Shown one piece after another: positions 1-9,765 of a DNA stretch of 64,000 nucleotides. The DNA is taken from the NCBI GenBank assembly GCA_020636195.1, contig JACJYH010000002.1, forward strand, positions 657,596-721,595, in the 5' to 3' direction. Made by a program: the position numbers and the translations under genes. The notes under the pieces were generated by a model that saw only the letters and a program-made list of their open reading frames with translations, ran no database searches and was not told the origin of the DNA. Within the stretch, counting starts at the first letter, position 1. Every line of letters begins with the position of its first letter. This DNA is from Lewinellaceae bacterium. Lineage in GTDB: Bacteria > Bacteroidota > Bacteroidia > Chitinophagales > Saprospiraceae.

Positions 1-867
1 TTGAATCACAGAGATGTATGGATAAAATATGGTAAATACCCTGATATCAAAGAAAATATCATCTTAGGCTCCGATGGTTGTGTCATTTTCGACGGAAAGA
101 GATACCTAATCAATCCATCCATTCAGTGGGGAAATAATGAACTGGCGCAATCAGACGAATACAGTGTGTTAGGTATGCCCACTCATGGGACATTCTCGGA
201 TAAAATAAGTATTTCAAAGGAAAACTTAATTCTGGTTCCTGATTATTTAACTGATGAGGAGGCTGCCGCACTACCTTTAGCTGGATTGACAGCTTATAGG
301 GCATTAATATCAAGAGCAAGGACAACACCTTCAGATGTAGTATTGATCAATGGAATTGGAGGAGGAGTCGCAATGATGGCTTTTCAATTTGCATTGGCTC
401 AAGGTTGTAAAGTCATAGTCACATCAGGTCACCAATGGAAACTGGATTTGGCAATAAAACTTGGCGCTCATGCGGGATATCTATACACTGACGACCAATG
501 GACTAAACGTTTAATTGCAGATTTTGGTGGTGTAGATGTGATCATAGATTCTGCTGGCGGAGATGGATTTTCAAATTTGATGAAAGTCATTAAACCAGGT
601 GGTAGAATTGCGATCTATGGTGGCACACATGGTAAAATCACAAATTTGAATACCCAAGTATTATTTTGGCGACAAGTGTCGATTTTAGGATCAACTATGG
701 GTTCAGATCAAGATTTTAAGGAAATGGTAGATTTTGTACAAAAATATGATATCAAACCTGTTATTGATGAAGTTTTTCCATTGAGCCAACTAGAATTGGG
801 TATGAAAAAAATGGAAACAGGACAACAATTTGGGAAAATTATATTTCAAAATCAAGACTTGCGTTAA
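1..867 (+). CDS. zinc-binding/quinone-type alcohol dehydrogenase (MDR superfamily), 5' partial
   Basis: Medium-chain dehydrogenase/reductase related to quinone oxidoreductases; the exact substrate cannot be told. The visible 288 residues open with NHRDVW, normally about 40 residues into these proteins (…LNHRDVW), so the gene starts before the window and the TTG at base 1 is an internal Leu codon. Visible parts are the remaining GroES-like catalytic domain, the LPLAGLTAYRAL segment, and the NAD(P)-binding Rossmann turn GIGGGVA followed by the substrate/cofactor lobe. No cysteine cluster for structural zinc is seen in this part. It converges on tex with only a 5-base gap, leaving little room for a separate terminator. 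Family certain, function not. Confidence 0.85.
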   Translation: MNHRDVWIKYGKYPDIKENIILGSDGCVIFDGKRYLINPSIQWGNNELAQSDEYSVLGMPTHGTFSDKISISKENLILVPDYLTDEEAAALPLAGLTAYRALISRARTTPSDVVLINGIGGGVAMMAFQFALAQGCKVIVTSGHQWKLDLAIKLGAHAGYLYTDDQWTKRLIADFGGVDVIIDSAGGDGFSNLMKVIKPGGRIAIYGGTHGKITNLNTQVLFWRQVSILGSTMGSDQDFKEMVDFVQKYDIKPVIDEVFPLSQLELGMKKMETGQQFGKIIFQNQDLR

Positions 868-872
868 TTGTA

Positions 873-2987
873 TTACCCTTTAAGTAGTTTTAGTTGAACC
901 CTCTTTCTATCTATATCTACTTGGAGCACTTCTGTAGTAACCTGTTGTTGAACTTGCACAATATCCATAGGATTACTTACAAAATCTTCTGAGAGCTGTG
1001 AAATATGAATCAACCCTTCCTGCTTTATACCAATATCCACAAATGCACCGAATGCAGTTACATTGGTGACAATGCCAGGTAATGTCATGCCAACCTTGAC
1101 ATCTTCAATGGTTTTCACATTTTCCATGAATTTAAAAACTTTGTTTTCACCCCTTGGATCAAGTCCGGGTTTGTCTAATTCCACCAAAATATCGTTTAAA
1201 GTCGCAAGCCCAAAGTTTTTATCTGTGTATTTATCCAGCTCGTTAATACTCTTGAACTTTTTTTGACGGATAAATTCTTCCATAGTACATCCTGAATCAC
1301 GCACCATAGATTCCACGATAGGATAGGTTTCCGGATGGATGCCTGTATTGTCCAATGGATTCTCTCCTTCCCTAATCCTAAGAAATCCTGCACATTGTTC
1401 AAAAGCTTTTTGTCCCAATCTGGATACTTGCATCAAGTCTGACTTTTGTTTATATGGGCCATTATTCCTTCTAAATTCAACAATATTTTTAGCTAATGTG
1501 GGACCAAGACCTGAAATATATTGGAGCAAATGGTGCGAGGCAGTATTGATATTTATTCCCACTTTATTGACACACGATTGGACAGTAAAATCCAAACTTT
1601 CCTTCAGCGTGGGTTGGTGTACATCATGTTGATATTGTCCAACACCAATGGATTTTGGATCTATTTTTACGAGCTCTGACAATGGATCCATTAATCTGCG
1701 TCCGATTGAAATGGCACCACGCAGTGTGAGGTCAAGTGAAGGAAACTCTTCTCTGGCAACATCAGAAGCAGAATATATGGATGCGCCACTTTCGCTTACG
1801 ATATAGATATCTACTGTTGAATCAATTTTAAGGTTTCGAAAAAACGTTTCAGTTTCTCGAGAAGCTGTACCATTGCCGATGGCGATGGCCTGAATATCAT
1901 ATTCTTTGAGTAGATGTTCTATTTTATATGTTGCATTTTGATTTTCATTTCCCATGATATACAGCGTATCCGTATGCACCACATTGCCGTTTTCATCCAA
2001 AAATGCGAGTTTGCAACCGGTTCTAAAACCTGGATCGACACCCAGTATGCGCTTGGTTCCCACAGGAGCAGCCAAGAGTAATTGTTTGAGATTTTTACTA
2101 AAAACTTCTATAGCGATTTTATCAGCTTTGTTTTTGGCTTCTTGCAAGACGCTATTTTCAATGGAAGGAAACATCAATCTTTTATAGGCATCTCTGATTG
2201 CATTTTCAACTATTTCAGCGGCTTCACCATCAGTCCTTATATAATACTTTAAGATACTGTTGATAAATGCATCATTGTCCATTTCAATATGCACTTTCAG
2301 AAACCCTTCATTTGCCCCTCTTAACATGGCCAATACTCTGTGGGACGGACACTTTTTTAATAATTCTTGAAAATTGAAGTAATCAGCGTACTTTGTAGCA
2401 TCTTCTTTTTTAGATTTCACAACATTTGCTGATAAGTATCCCGTTTTTTCCATGGTTTTTAGCAGCAAATCCCTCGTTTTTACATTTTCATTGATCCACT
2501 CAGCAATAATATCCTGTGCGCCTTGTAGGACATCATCCACCGAAGGAAATACCATACAAACATACTTCCCAGCAGTTTGGTGAAGATTTGAAATCCTTTG
2601 CCCAAATATCAACTTAGCTAGTGGTTCTAATCCCGCATCTGTGGCAATGTCACCTCGTGATTTCTTTTTCTTTTTAAAAGGAGCATAAAGATCTTCCAAC
2701 ACCTTCGAATCAAAACACTCTTGGATTTTTTGTTCCAAGTCGTGGCTCAATTTATTTTGTTCTGCAATAGCTTCTAAGATAAATTTTTTACGTTCGTATA
2801 AGTCTAATAACCTCCTGTTTTCGGTTATAATCATCTGCAACTTGACTTCATCAAGGTGACCGGTTTTTTCTTTTCTATACCTTGCTATGAATGGAATTGT
2901 GGCACCTTCATCCGCTAATTGTAACACAGTTTGTACTTGCCAAACTTGAATTTTTGCGATTGATGCCAACCTCTGATGGTGATCCAT
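873..2987 (-). CDS. tex: Tex family RNA-binding transcription accessory protein
   Basis: Tex is a conserved cytoplasmic nucleic-acid binding protein linked to transcription and RNA metabolism. The 704-residue product has the full family order: N-terminal helical region (FIARYRKEKTG near residue 35), YqgF/RNase H-like domain (ILGVDPGFRTGCK near 315), helix-hairpin-helix region (LLQYISGLGPTLAKNIV near 490) and a C-terminal S1 domain (GIVTNVTAFGAFVDIG near 645). Length is slightly under the usual 720-780. It is divergent from nqrA across a 288-base spacer and converges on the MDR gene. The start at the ATG ending at 2987 gives the normal family N-terminus. Confidence 0.95.
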   Translation of the reverse strand: MDHHQRLASIAKIQVWQVQTVLQLADEGATIPFIARYRKEKTGHLDEVKLQMIITENRRLLDLYERKKFILEAIAEQNKLSHDLEQKIQECFDSKVLEDLYAPFKKKKKSRGDIATDAGLEPLAKLIFGQRISNLHQTAGKYVCMVFPSVDDVLQGAQDIIAEWINENVKTRDLLLKTMEKTGYLSANVVKSKKEDATKYADYFNFQELLKKCPSHRVLAMLRGANEGFLKVHIEMDNDAFINSILKYYIRTDGEAAEIVENAIRDAYKRLMFPSIENSVLQEAKNKADKIAIEVFSKNLKQLLLAAPVGTKRILGVDPGFRTGCKLAFLDENGNVVHTDTLYIMGNENQNATYKIEHLLKEYDIQAIAIGNGTASRETETFFRNLKIDSTVDIYIVSESGASIYSASDVAREEFPSLDLTLRGAISIGRRLMDPLSELVKIDPKSIGVGQYQHDVHQPTLKESLDFTVQSCVNKVGININTASHHLLQYISGLGPTLAKNIVEFRRNNGPYKQKSDLMQVSRLGQKAFEQCAGFLRIREGENPLDNTGIHPETYPIVESMVRDSGCTMEEFIRQKKFKSINELDKYTDKNFGLATLNDILVELDKPGLDPRGENKVFKFMENVKTIEDVKVGMTLPGIVTNVTAFGAFVDIGIKQEGLIHISQLSEDFVSNPMDIVQVQQQVTTEVLQVDIDRKRVQLKLLKG

Positions 2988-3195
2988 ATATCAAAATTTG
3001 TTAAAACCCATTATTAACCTTAGATTCGGCTTACGGTTCACTGATATCCTTTTATTACTGACGGAATTTAGAAGATTAAATATTTGTAATGTTGTCCCTT
3101 ACGCTGAGTGCATGAGGGAATCTTAGAATTTTGAAATATATTTTCAATATTATTAAAATTTTAATTTAATATTTCATTTATCCATAAAGGGGTTG

Positions 3196-3203
3196 TAAAT
3201 TTG
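3196..3203 (+). promoter_or_regulatory. candidate Bacteroidota -7 promoter box for the nqr operon
   Basis: TAAATTTG matches the TAnnTTTG -7 consensus of Bacteroidota housekeeping promoters and lies 73 bases before the nqrA start. No clear TTG -33 box is seen at the right distance, so it is a candidate only. The rest of the tex-nqrA spacer (2988-3275) is AT-rich with nothing else recognised. Confidence 0.4.
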
Positions 3204-3275
3204 CAGCGTTTTTTGAATTTCTTTAAGTTCAAATTACAATAGAGTTAAATCTTTGAGTTATTATTCAATAAATCT

Positions 3276-4637
3276 ATGGCAGTAGATATTAAAAGCGGTC
3301 AATCCATCAGCCTAAGGAAAGGGTATGACGTGAGATTGGTCGGCGAAGCAAAGGGAAAACCCTCTCACCTTCAAGTAAATCGTTTTGGAATTTCCCCATA
3401 CAGTTTTAATGGAATTTCTCCGATTCCTAAAGTAGTAGTTGAAGTAGGACAATCGGTACAAGCAGGAGATCCATTATTCTTTGATAAAGTTCGTCCGGGA
3501 ATTCATTACGTGGCTCCGGTAAGTGGTGAGGTCATTGAGATCAATAGAGGCGCCAAGCGTTCTATTGCTTCGGTGGTTATCTTGGCAGATAAGCAAAATC
3601 AACATAAGGTTTTCAATGTGCCTTCTATCGATGCGGACAGAGGAAAGATCATTGCATTTATGTGTGAATCAGGACTTTGGGTGCATTTGAACGAACGTCC
3701 GTTTGATCAAGTTCCGTCTGTTGAAACCATTCCAACAAACATTTTTGTTTCCACTTTTGACACAGGCCCGTTGGCTCCTGATTATGAGTTGATTATAGAA
3801 GGAGACGAAGCTGCTTTCAAGACGGGATTGGATGTTCTGAGCAAATTGACTGATGGCAAGGTAATTTTAGGCTTAGATGGTAAGAATAAAAATACCAAGT
3901 TCGGATCGTTTAAAAATGCAGTTACAAACTGGTTCAGCGGACCACATCCCGCAGGAAATGTAGGTGTTCAAATACATCATGTGGCGCCAATCTCTCACCA
4001 TAAATCTGTGTGGACGCTTGGTGTGCAAGACGTACTTACTATTGGTAAAATGTGGACTACAGGAAAATATGATGCATCAAGGATCGTTGCTGTTGCTGGT
4101 CATGTGAAGAATCCAATGTATGCAAAAACCTATTTGGGAGCTTCGGTCGCTGACTTGATACATGGGCAATTGGAAAATGGATCGTTCAGATTTATTTCCG
4201 GTGATGCTCTTTCAGGAAAGCAAATTGATGGAGATGGTTATTTACATTTTAGAGATGACCAATTAACCGTATTGAAGGAAGGTAAAGATTTTGAAATGTT
4301 TGGATGGTTGGTGCCTATGAAGGCAAGACCAAGTATTTCCAAAACATTTTTGAGTTCTATATTTGGAAAGAAAGAATTTGATGTTACCACAAATTCTCAT
4401 GGAGAAAAGAGAGCATTTGTTGAGACAGGCAAGATGGAATCAGTATTGCCAATGAACATTTATCCACAGCATCTTATGAAAGCCATCTTAGCCCAAGACA
4501 TCGAAAAAATGGAGGGTTTAGGAATCTATGAGCTTACAGAAGAGGATGTGGCATTATGTGAATTTGTGGATTCTTCAAAGAATCCGGTGCAATCAATGCT
4601 GAGGGATGGGCTCAACTATATTAAAGAACAAGGTTAG
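3276..4637 (+). CDS. nqrA: Na+-translocating NADH:quinone reductase subunit A
   Basis: Cytoplasm-facing subunit of the Na+-NQR complex, which oxidises NADH, reduces quinone and pumps Na+ across the inner membrane. The 453-residue protein shows the typical N-terminus with the biotinyl-lipoyl-like fold (KVVVEVGQSVQAGDPLFFDK, then VAPVSGEV near residue 80), and the family motifs GPHPAGNVGVQIHHV and GWLVPMKARPS, ending in the YELTEEDVALCEF region. Length matches the family. First gene of a six-gene operon, nqrABCDEF, with very short gaps; nqrB follows after 22 bases. Quinone in this organism is presumably menaquinone, in keeping with mqnE elsewhere in the window. Confidence 0.97.
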   Translation: MAVDIKSGQSISLRKGYDVRLVGEAKGKPSHLQVNRFGISPYSFNGISPIPKVVVEVGQSVQAGDPLFFDKVRPGIHYVAPVSGEVIEINRGAKRSIASVVILADKQNQHKVFNVPSIDADRGKIIAFMCESGLWVHLNERPFDQVPSVETIPTNIFVSTFDTGPLAPDYELIIEGDEAAFKTGLDVLSKLTDGKVILGLDGKNKNTKFGSFKNAVTNWFSGPHPAGNVGVQIHHVAPISHHKSVWTLGVQDVLTIGKMWTTGKYDASRIVAVAGHVKNPMYAKTYLGASVADLIHGQLENGSFRFISGDALSGKQIDGDGYLHFRDDQLTVLKEGKDFEMFGWLVPMKARPSISKTFLSSIFGKKEFDVTTNSHGEKRAFVETGKMESVLPMNIYPQHLMKAILAQDIEKMEGLGIYELTEEDVALCEFVDSSKNPVQSMLRDGLNYIKEQG

Positions 4638-4659
4638 GAAAATTTGAAGTCTTAAAGAC

Positions 4660-5904
4660 ATGGCATTAATAGATTTTTTTAGAAAAATAGAGCCGGACAA
4701 AAAGAAAAGCCCGCTGTTACACACAGCCTATGATGCTTTTTTTACGTTTCTTTACGTTCCGGATACAGTCACAAAAGGCGGAGCACACATCAAGGATGGG
4801 ATGGACTTGAAAAGGTTGATGACCATGGTAGTGTTAGCTTTGACTTTGTGTTACCTTTACGGTACTTACAATGTTGGACATCAGCATTTTATTGCGATGG
4901 GCCAATATCCAGAATTTTGGGATGGGTTTCATTTGAAATTGGTATTCGGCCTCATTAAGGTGTTGCCAATTTACATTGTCAGTATGGTTGTGGGTTTGGG
5001 CATAGAGTTTTATTTTGCTGCCAAAAAAGGACATGCAGTTGAAGAAGGGTATTTAGTGACAGGCGCATTGATACCTTTGGTTATGCCGCCTGATATTCCA
5101 TTATGGATATTGTCATTAGCCGTAATTTTTGCGGTAATCATCGGTAAGGAAGCTTTTGGTGGTACTGGTATGAATATTTGGAATGTTGCATTATTAGCAA
5201 GAGTATTTATATTTTTCGCTTACCCATTGAGTATTTCAGGTGATCAGGTTTGGGTTTCAGGATTTGAAAAAATTGCGGAAGGAGCCTCCACGCATTATGG
5301 ATGGATTCATAATGTATTCAATGGAATATTTGGCAGTTTTGGATGGGAAACATTTAAACCCGGTACAATTGTAGATGGATTTTCCGGAGCCACACCATTG
5401 GCGCTTGCATATAATGGAGGTTGGGAAAAAGTCACATCAGTATTTTCTGAACATAATCTACTTTGGGGAGCAATTCCTGGATCAATCGGGGAAACGAGTA
5501 AAGTATTAATCCTTATTGGAGCTTTATTTTTAGTTGTCACCAAAGTCGCAAGCTGGAGAATTATGTTGGGAATGATATTAGGAGCAATAGGAACAACATT
5601 TTTGCTCAATGCAATAGGAACCACACCATTTATGACTGTGACTTGGCACCAGCACTTTTTGATGGGTTCATTTTTATTCGCGATGGCATTTATGGCTACA
5701 GATCCTGTGACAGCAGCAAGCACAAACAAAGGCAAATGGATTTATGGTATTTTAATAGGTTTTTTAGGTATGATTATCAGAGTGATGAATCCTGCATATC
5801 CAGAAGGTTGGATGTTGGCCATATTATTGATGAATACCTTTGCTCCAACCATTGATTATTTTGTTATTGATTCAAATATTAAAAAACGATTAAGCCGTGG
5901 GTAA
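4660..5904 (+). CDS. nqrB: Na+-translocating NADH:quinone reductase subunit B
   Basis: Membrane subunit of Na+-NQR carrying one covalent FMN and riboflavin. The 414-residue protein has many hydrophobic helices and the flavin attachment motif SGATPLA in its second half, where the Thr carries FMN through a phosphoester bond in characterised homologues. The conserved stretches PPDIPLWILSLAVIFAVIIG, GGTGMNIWN and FMATDPVTAA are present. The stop overlaps the nqrC start by 8 bases, so the two are probably translationally coupled. Confidence 0.97.
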   Translation: MALIDFFRKIEPDKKKSPLLHTAYDAFFTFLYVPDTVTKGGAHIKDGMDLKRLMTMVVLALTLCYLYGTYNVGHQHFIAMGQYPEFWDGFHLKLVFGLIKVLPIYIVSMVVGLGIEFYFAAKKGHAVEEGYLVTGALIPLVMPPDIPLWILSLAVIFAVIIGKEAFGGTGMNIWNVALLARVFIFFAYPLSISGDQVWVSGFEKIAEGASTHYGWIHNVFNGIFGSFGWETFKPGTIVDGFSGATPLALAYNGGWEKVTSVFSEHNLLWGAIPGSIGETSKVLILIGALFLVVTKVASWRIMLGMILGAIGTTFLLNAIGTTPFMTVTWHQHFLMGSFLFAMAFMATDPVTAASTNKGKWIYGILIGFLGMIIRVMNPAYPEGWMLAILLMNTFAPTIDYFVIDSNIKKRLSRG

Positions 5905-6694
5905 TAGCAGCGTTATTAAGTTTACATTGATTATGACTGTCATTGTGGCTTTTGTTTTGGCCCTTTTGGTTTCCGGGCTCAAACCGATTCACAATGTCAA
6001 CGAGTCAGTGTACAATAAAAAAGGAATTCTATCAGCAGTGTCTGAACAATTAGGCAAAGATGTCAATGCTCTTTCGAATCAAGAAGTTCAAGATATTTTT
6101 GCAAATCAAATTACAGTCCAAGCTTTGAATACTGAAGGAAAAATAGTTTCAGATGACGAAATATCTTCAATGACAAATGGCTTAGCAAAAACGGCAGCTG
6201 ATGTGGATTTTGCCCTCGAGGCAAAGAAACCTGAAGGGGAGAGATTGTTACCACTTTATACTTTTAAAGCAAAAGATGGTAAGGACTATAACATCATGTA
6301 TGTACGTGGTAAAGGTCTATGGGATGAAATTTGGGGTTACATAACCTTGCAGCCTGATTGGAAAACGATCGCAGGTGAAGCTTTTGACCACAAAGGTGAA
6401 ACTCCGGGATTGGGAGCCGAGATAAAGGACAACAAAGCATGGTTTTCTCAATTTACAGGTAGAAAACTGTACAACGAGAAAGGAGATTTTCAATCTCTTG
6501 AAATAGTGAAAGGTGGTGTGAAACAACCTGATTATCAAGTAGATGCTATTTCTGGTGCAACTATTACTGGAAAGGGAGTTCAAGAAATGTTACAACGTGG
6601 TCTGAAATATTATGACCCATACATTAAGTCAAAATTTTCTAATCAAATGGAGTCAGATACTGTACACCAAATGATGAATGATACAATAAAATAA
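5897..6694 (+). CDS. nqrC: Na+-translocating NADH:quinone reductase subunit C
   Basis: Subunit of Na+-NQR with an N-terminal membrane anchor (about residues 6-28) and a periplasmic FMN-binding domain. The covalent FMN site SGAT is at residues 219-222, preceded by the family motif GETPGLGAEI near residue 168. It starts with GTG inside the end of nqrB (8-base overlap). At 265 residues it is of normal length; the tail after the FMN site is a short helical extension. nqrD follows after 5 bases. Confidence 0.96.
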   Translation: MGNSSVIKFTLIMTVIVAFVLALLVSGLKPIHNVNESVYNKKGILSAVSEQLGKDVNALSNQEVQDIFANQITVQALNTEGKIVSDDEISSMTNGLAKTAADVDFALEAKKPEGERLLPLYTFKAKDGKDYNIMYVRGKGLWDEIWGYITLQPDWKTIAGEAFDHKGETPGLGAEIKDNKAWFSQFTGRKLYNEKGDFQSLEIVKGGVKQPDYQVDAISGATITGKGVQEMLQRGLKYYDPYIKSKFSNQMESDTVHQMMNDTIK

Positions 6695-6699
6695 TAAAC

Positions 6700-7398
6700 A
6701 TGGCTGATATTATAGAAATAACAGAAAAAGAACCTGCCATTGCCTTTGGCAAGGAAGAAAAAAAGTTATTAACAGATCCAATAAATGAAAATAATCCCAT
6801 CACAGTTCAGGTTTTAGGTGTATGTTCTGCCTTGGCGGTGACTACACTTTTAAACAAAGCCATTGTCATGGGTATAGCAGTGATGTTAGTAACCGCGTTT
6901 TCTAATTTGTTCACGTCTTTGTTGAGAAATTATATCCCTAAGCAAATTAGAATGATCGTCCAATTGGTGATCATCGCGTTTCTAGTTACAGTAGTCGAAT
7001 TATTCTTAAAGGCATATAACTATCCAATTTGGAAAGAGTTGTCTGTATTTATAGGTTTGATCATCACCAATTGTATCGTTATGGGTAGATTGGAAGCATT
7101 TGCTATGGCAAACAAACCTTGGAGATCATTCTTGGATGGTTTAGGTAATGGATTTGGGTATGCTGTGATCTTGGTGATCGTTGCATTCATCAGGGAATTA
7201 TTTGGAAAAGGTTCTTTGTTCAATTACAAGATCATTGGTCCAACAGCTGAGTATGCTCTCAATACCTCACAAATTGGTTGGTTGCATTGGTATGTGCCAA
7301 ACAATTTGATGATTTTAGCACCTGCTGCGATGTTTGTTCTTGGAGTCTTAATCTGGCTTCAAAGAACCAAGTATAAAAAATTAGTTGACATTTCATAA
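6700..7398 (+). CDS. nqrD: Na+-translocating NADH:quinone reductase subunit D
   Basis: Integral membrane subunit of Na+-NQR, homologous to RnfE. It has a hydrophilic N-terminal extension of about 30 residues and then six hydrophobic segments. Family motifs include VQVLGVCSALAVTT and the NCIVMGRLEAFAMAN loop; in homologues the half-membrane loop with the conserved Cys helps hold the iron centre shared with NqrE. Length 232 is slightly longer than in proteobacteria because of the N-terminal extension, as is common in Bacteroidota. It lies 5 bases after nqrC and 9 before nqrE. Confidence 0.96.
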   Translation: MADIIEITEKEPAIAFGKEEKKLLTDPINENNPITVQVLGVCSALAVTTLLNKAIVMGIAVMLVTAFSNLFTSLLRNYIPKQIRMIVQLVIIAFLVTVVELFLKAYNYPIWKELSVFIGLIITNCIVMGRLEAFAMANKPWRSFLDGLGNGFGYAVILVIVAFIRELFGKGSLFNYKIIGPTAEYALNTSQIGWLHWYVPNNLMILAPAAMFVLGVLIWLQRTKYKKLVDIS

Positions 7399-7407
7399 TA
7401 TCAAACA

Positions 7408-8010
7408 ATGGGAGATTTATTAAATATATTCATAAAATCGGCATTCATTGAGAATATGGCATTGTCCTATTTTCTTGGGATGTGCTCATTTTTGGCCGTT
7501 TCGAAAAGTGTTAAAACAGCTTTGGGATTGGGCGTTGCCGTTATTTTTGTTCTAGGTCTTACCATTCCTATGAACTGGTTGATAGACCATTATTTACTTG
7601 GGGAGACAGGATTATTTAAACTGGATTTAACCTTCCTAAGATTTATTATTTTCATATCGACGATAGCAGCTTTGGTGCAATTGGTAGAAATGGTTGTAGA
7701 GAAATTCTCTCCTTCATTGTATAATTCCCTAGGAATTTTTCTTCCTTTGATCACTGTAAACTGTGCTATCCTTGGAGCTTCGTTATTTATGATTACTAAG
7801 GAATATAATTTTTCTCAGTCTGTTTCCTTCGGATTAGGAGGTGGTTTTGGATGGGCATTGGCCATTGTTGCCATCGCTGCAATTCGTGAGAAAATGAGTT
7901 ATTCCAATGTTCCAGCTCCTTTGCGAGGTCTTGGCATGGCTTTTATTTTGACAGGATTAATGGGAATGGCATTCATGGGCTTGATGGGTATAGATCCGGC
8001 AGCATTTTAA
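7408..8010 (+). CDS. nqrE: Na+-translocating NADH:quinone reductase subunit E
   Basis: Integral membrane subunit of Na+-NQR, homologous to RnfA. Six hydrophobic segments are visible, with motifs ENMALSYFLGMC near the N-terminus and FLPLITVNCAILG in the middle; each holds one of the conserved cysteines that form the NqrD/NqrE metal centre in characterised complexes. At 200 residues it is full length. It is tightly spaced in the operon, with 19 bases to nqrF. Confidence 0.97.
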   Translation: MGDLLNIFIKSAFIENMALSYFLGMCSFLAVSKSVKTALGLGVAVIFVLGLTIPMNWLIDHYLLGETGLFKLDLTFLRFIIFISTIAALVQLVEMVVEKFSPSLYNSLGIFLPLITVNCAILGASLFMITKEYNFSQSVSFGLGGGFGWALAIVAIAAIREKMSYSNVPAPLRGLGMAFILTGLMGMAFMGLMGIDPAAF

Positions 8011-8029
8011 ACCTACAAAATCGTAAAAG

Positions 8030-9364
8030 ATGACCTTATTTAGTTTGTATATATTATTGTCCTGGACACCGATTATATACGCAGTTATCATATTCAGTGC
8101 TGTTATATTGGCATTATCACTGATGTTGATCTATGCGAGAAAGAAACTCGTTCCACAAGGAAACGTAAAAATAGTGATCAATGGCGATGAATCGGCAGCT
8201 GTGGAAACATCTCCGGGAAGTTCACTATTGACAGCACTCAGTGATCAAAAAATATTTTTGCCATCTGCATGTGGAGGCGGAGGTACCTGCGGTATGTGCG
8301 AATGCCATGTGTACTCTGGAGGCGGCGATGTTTTGCCAACGGAGATGAACCATTTGTCAAGAAAGGAAGCGGCAGAAGGTATGAGATTGGCATGCCAAGT
8401 CAAGGTGCGTGAAAATATGAAAATCGGTATTCCACAAGAGATATTTGGTATCAAAAAATGGGAATGCGAGGTTATTTCAAATTATAATGTAGCCTCATTT
8501 ATTAAAGAATTTGTGGTAAAACTTCCAGATGGTGAGCATATGGACTTTCAGTCTGGTGGATATATTCAGATTGATGTTCCAAAAATTACTGTGGATTTTA
8601 AAAACATGGATATCACAGCCCATCCTGAATATCACGACGATCCTAAGAAATTCCAATCAGAATGGGACAATTTTATGTTGTGGGGTTTGAAAATGGTCAA
8701 TGATGATCCTCAATTCAGAGCGTACTCTATGGCAAATCACCCTGCAGAAGGTAATATTGTAAAATTAAACATTAGAATTGCCACACCACCATTTAGTTCT
8801 GCAACGAAGTCTTGGATGCCTGTTAATCCGGGTGTTTGCTCATCATATGTGTTCAATTTAAAACCTGGTGACAAATGCACCGTTTCTGGGCCTTACGGAG
8901 AGTTTTTTATTAAACCTACTAAGAAGGAAATGGTGTATATCGGTGGTGGAGCAGGTATGGCACCTTTGCGTTCTCATTTATTTCATTTATTTCACACATT
9001 GAAAACCACAGATAGAAAAATATCTTATTGGTATGGTGGAAGGACGAAAAGAGAGCTCTTCTATATCGAAGAATTCAGAGCCATTGAGAGAGAATTTCCA
9101 AATTTCAAGTTTTATGTGGCTTTGGATAATCCATTGCCTGAAGATAATTGGCAGGTGAAAGCAGATATCGATAGTCCAGGTGATGGTTTCAAAGGATTTA
9201 TCATGCCTGTTTTAGTAAAGGAATATCTGTCAAAGCATCCAGAACCTGAAGAAATAGAATACTATTTCTGCGGCCCTCCGATGATGAACCAGTCGGTATT
9301 GAAAGCCTTAGACGAATTGGGCGTACCGGATGATAATATTGCATTTGATGATTTTGGAGGATAA
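8030..9364 (+). CDS. nqrF: Na+-translocating NADH:quinone reductase subunit F
   Basis: NADH-oxidising input subunit of Na+-NQR. Order of parts: one N-terminal membrane helix (about 12-36), a plant-type [2Fe-2S] ferredoxin domain with ligands Cys81, Cys87, Cys90 and Cys122, an FAD domain (RAYSMANHP near residue 237) and a C-terminal NADH-binding domain (GGGAGMAPLRSH, then CGPPMMN near 415). Length 444 is slightly longer than the 407-residue Vibrio protein. Last gene of the nqr operon; a strong intrinsic terminator follows at 9387. Confidence 0.97.
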   Translation: MTLFSLYILLSWTPIIYAVIIFSAVILALSLMLIYARKKLVPQGNVKIVINGDESAAVETSPGSSLLTALSDQKIFLPSACGGGGTCGMCECHVYSGGGDVLPTEMNHLSRKEAAEGMRLACQVKVRENMKIGIPQEIFGIKKWECEVISNYNVASFIKEFVVKLPDGEHMDFQSGGYIQIDVPKITVDFKNMDITAHPEYHDDPKKFQSEWDNFMLWGLKMVNDDPQFRAYSMANHPAEGNIVKLNIRIATPPFSSATKSWMPVNPGVCSSYVFNLKPGDKCTVSGPYGEFFIKPTKKEMVYIGGGAGMAPLRSHLFHLFHTLKTTDRKISYWYGGRTKRELFYIEEFRAIEREFPNFKFYVALDNPLPEDNWQVKADIDSPGDGFKGFIMPVLVKEYLSKHPEPEEIEYYFCGPPMMNQSVLKALDELGVPDDNIAFDDFGG

Positions 9365-9386
9365 AACCAAATATTCACATTAAAAC

Positions 9387-9424
9387 AAAATGGAGGCTAT
9401 CCTATGGTAGACTCCATTTTTTAT
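9387..9424 (+). terminator. intrinsic terminator after the nqr operon
   Basis: Perfect 9-bp stem AAAATGGAG/CTCCATTTT (arms 9387-9395 and 9412-9420) around a 16-base loop, followed by further T residues. It lies 22 bases after the nqrF stop, in the expected place to end the operon and insulate the next gene. Confidence 0.8.
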
Positions 9425-9444
9425 TATTCCCAATTTGAAAAAGT

Positions 9445-9747
9445 ATGGCTGAGTTTGATTGGACGATTTTGTTAGATGGGTTTTTTGGGGCAGTCTGTGG
9501 CTATATCGCTAGCAGGATATTGGGTGGCGAAGGTTATGGCTGCTTGGGCAATGTTGTTGTGGGAGTTATTGGAAGCGTAATTGGGGTGTGGTTTATAAAA
9601 GTACTTCATATAACTATGATGGAAGGCATCATTGGAAGATTTGTTACAGCAGTATTGGGAGCTATATTGTTTCTATCCTTTATAGGTGTTGTGAATTACT
9701 TACAGCGCAATAAAACTACTACAAAAAGACGTACAAGGACAAAGTGA
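9445..9747 (+). CDS. GlsB/YeaQ/YmgE family small membrane protein
   Basis: A 100-residue protein with three hydrophobic helices rich in glycine (GFFGAVCGYIASRILGG, then VVVGVIGSVIGVWF, then FVTAVLGAILFLSFI) and a very basic tail (NKTTTKRRTRTK). The glycine-patterned helices match the GlsB/YeaQ/YmgE family, sometimes named transglycosylase-associated or stress-response membrane proteins; the biochemical role is unknown. It lies between the nqr terminator and the convergent rsmD gene (18-base gap), so it probably has its own promoter or reads through weakly from nqr. Confidence 0.75.
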   Translation: MAEFDWTILLDGFFGAVCGYIASRILGGEGYGCLGNVVVGVIGSVIGVWFIKVLHITMMEGIIGRFVTAVLGAILFLSFIGVVNYLQRNKTTTKRRTRTK

Positions 9748-9765
9748 AAATGGGTTTGCCGTTTA

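Noticed and set aside
5307..5735. 142-codon minus-strand frame inside nqrB
   Set aside because: Shadow of a strongly conserved membrane-protein gene; same for the long antisense frames in gyrA, the dynamin gene and the efflux genes.
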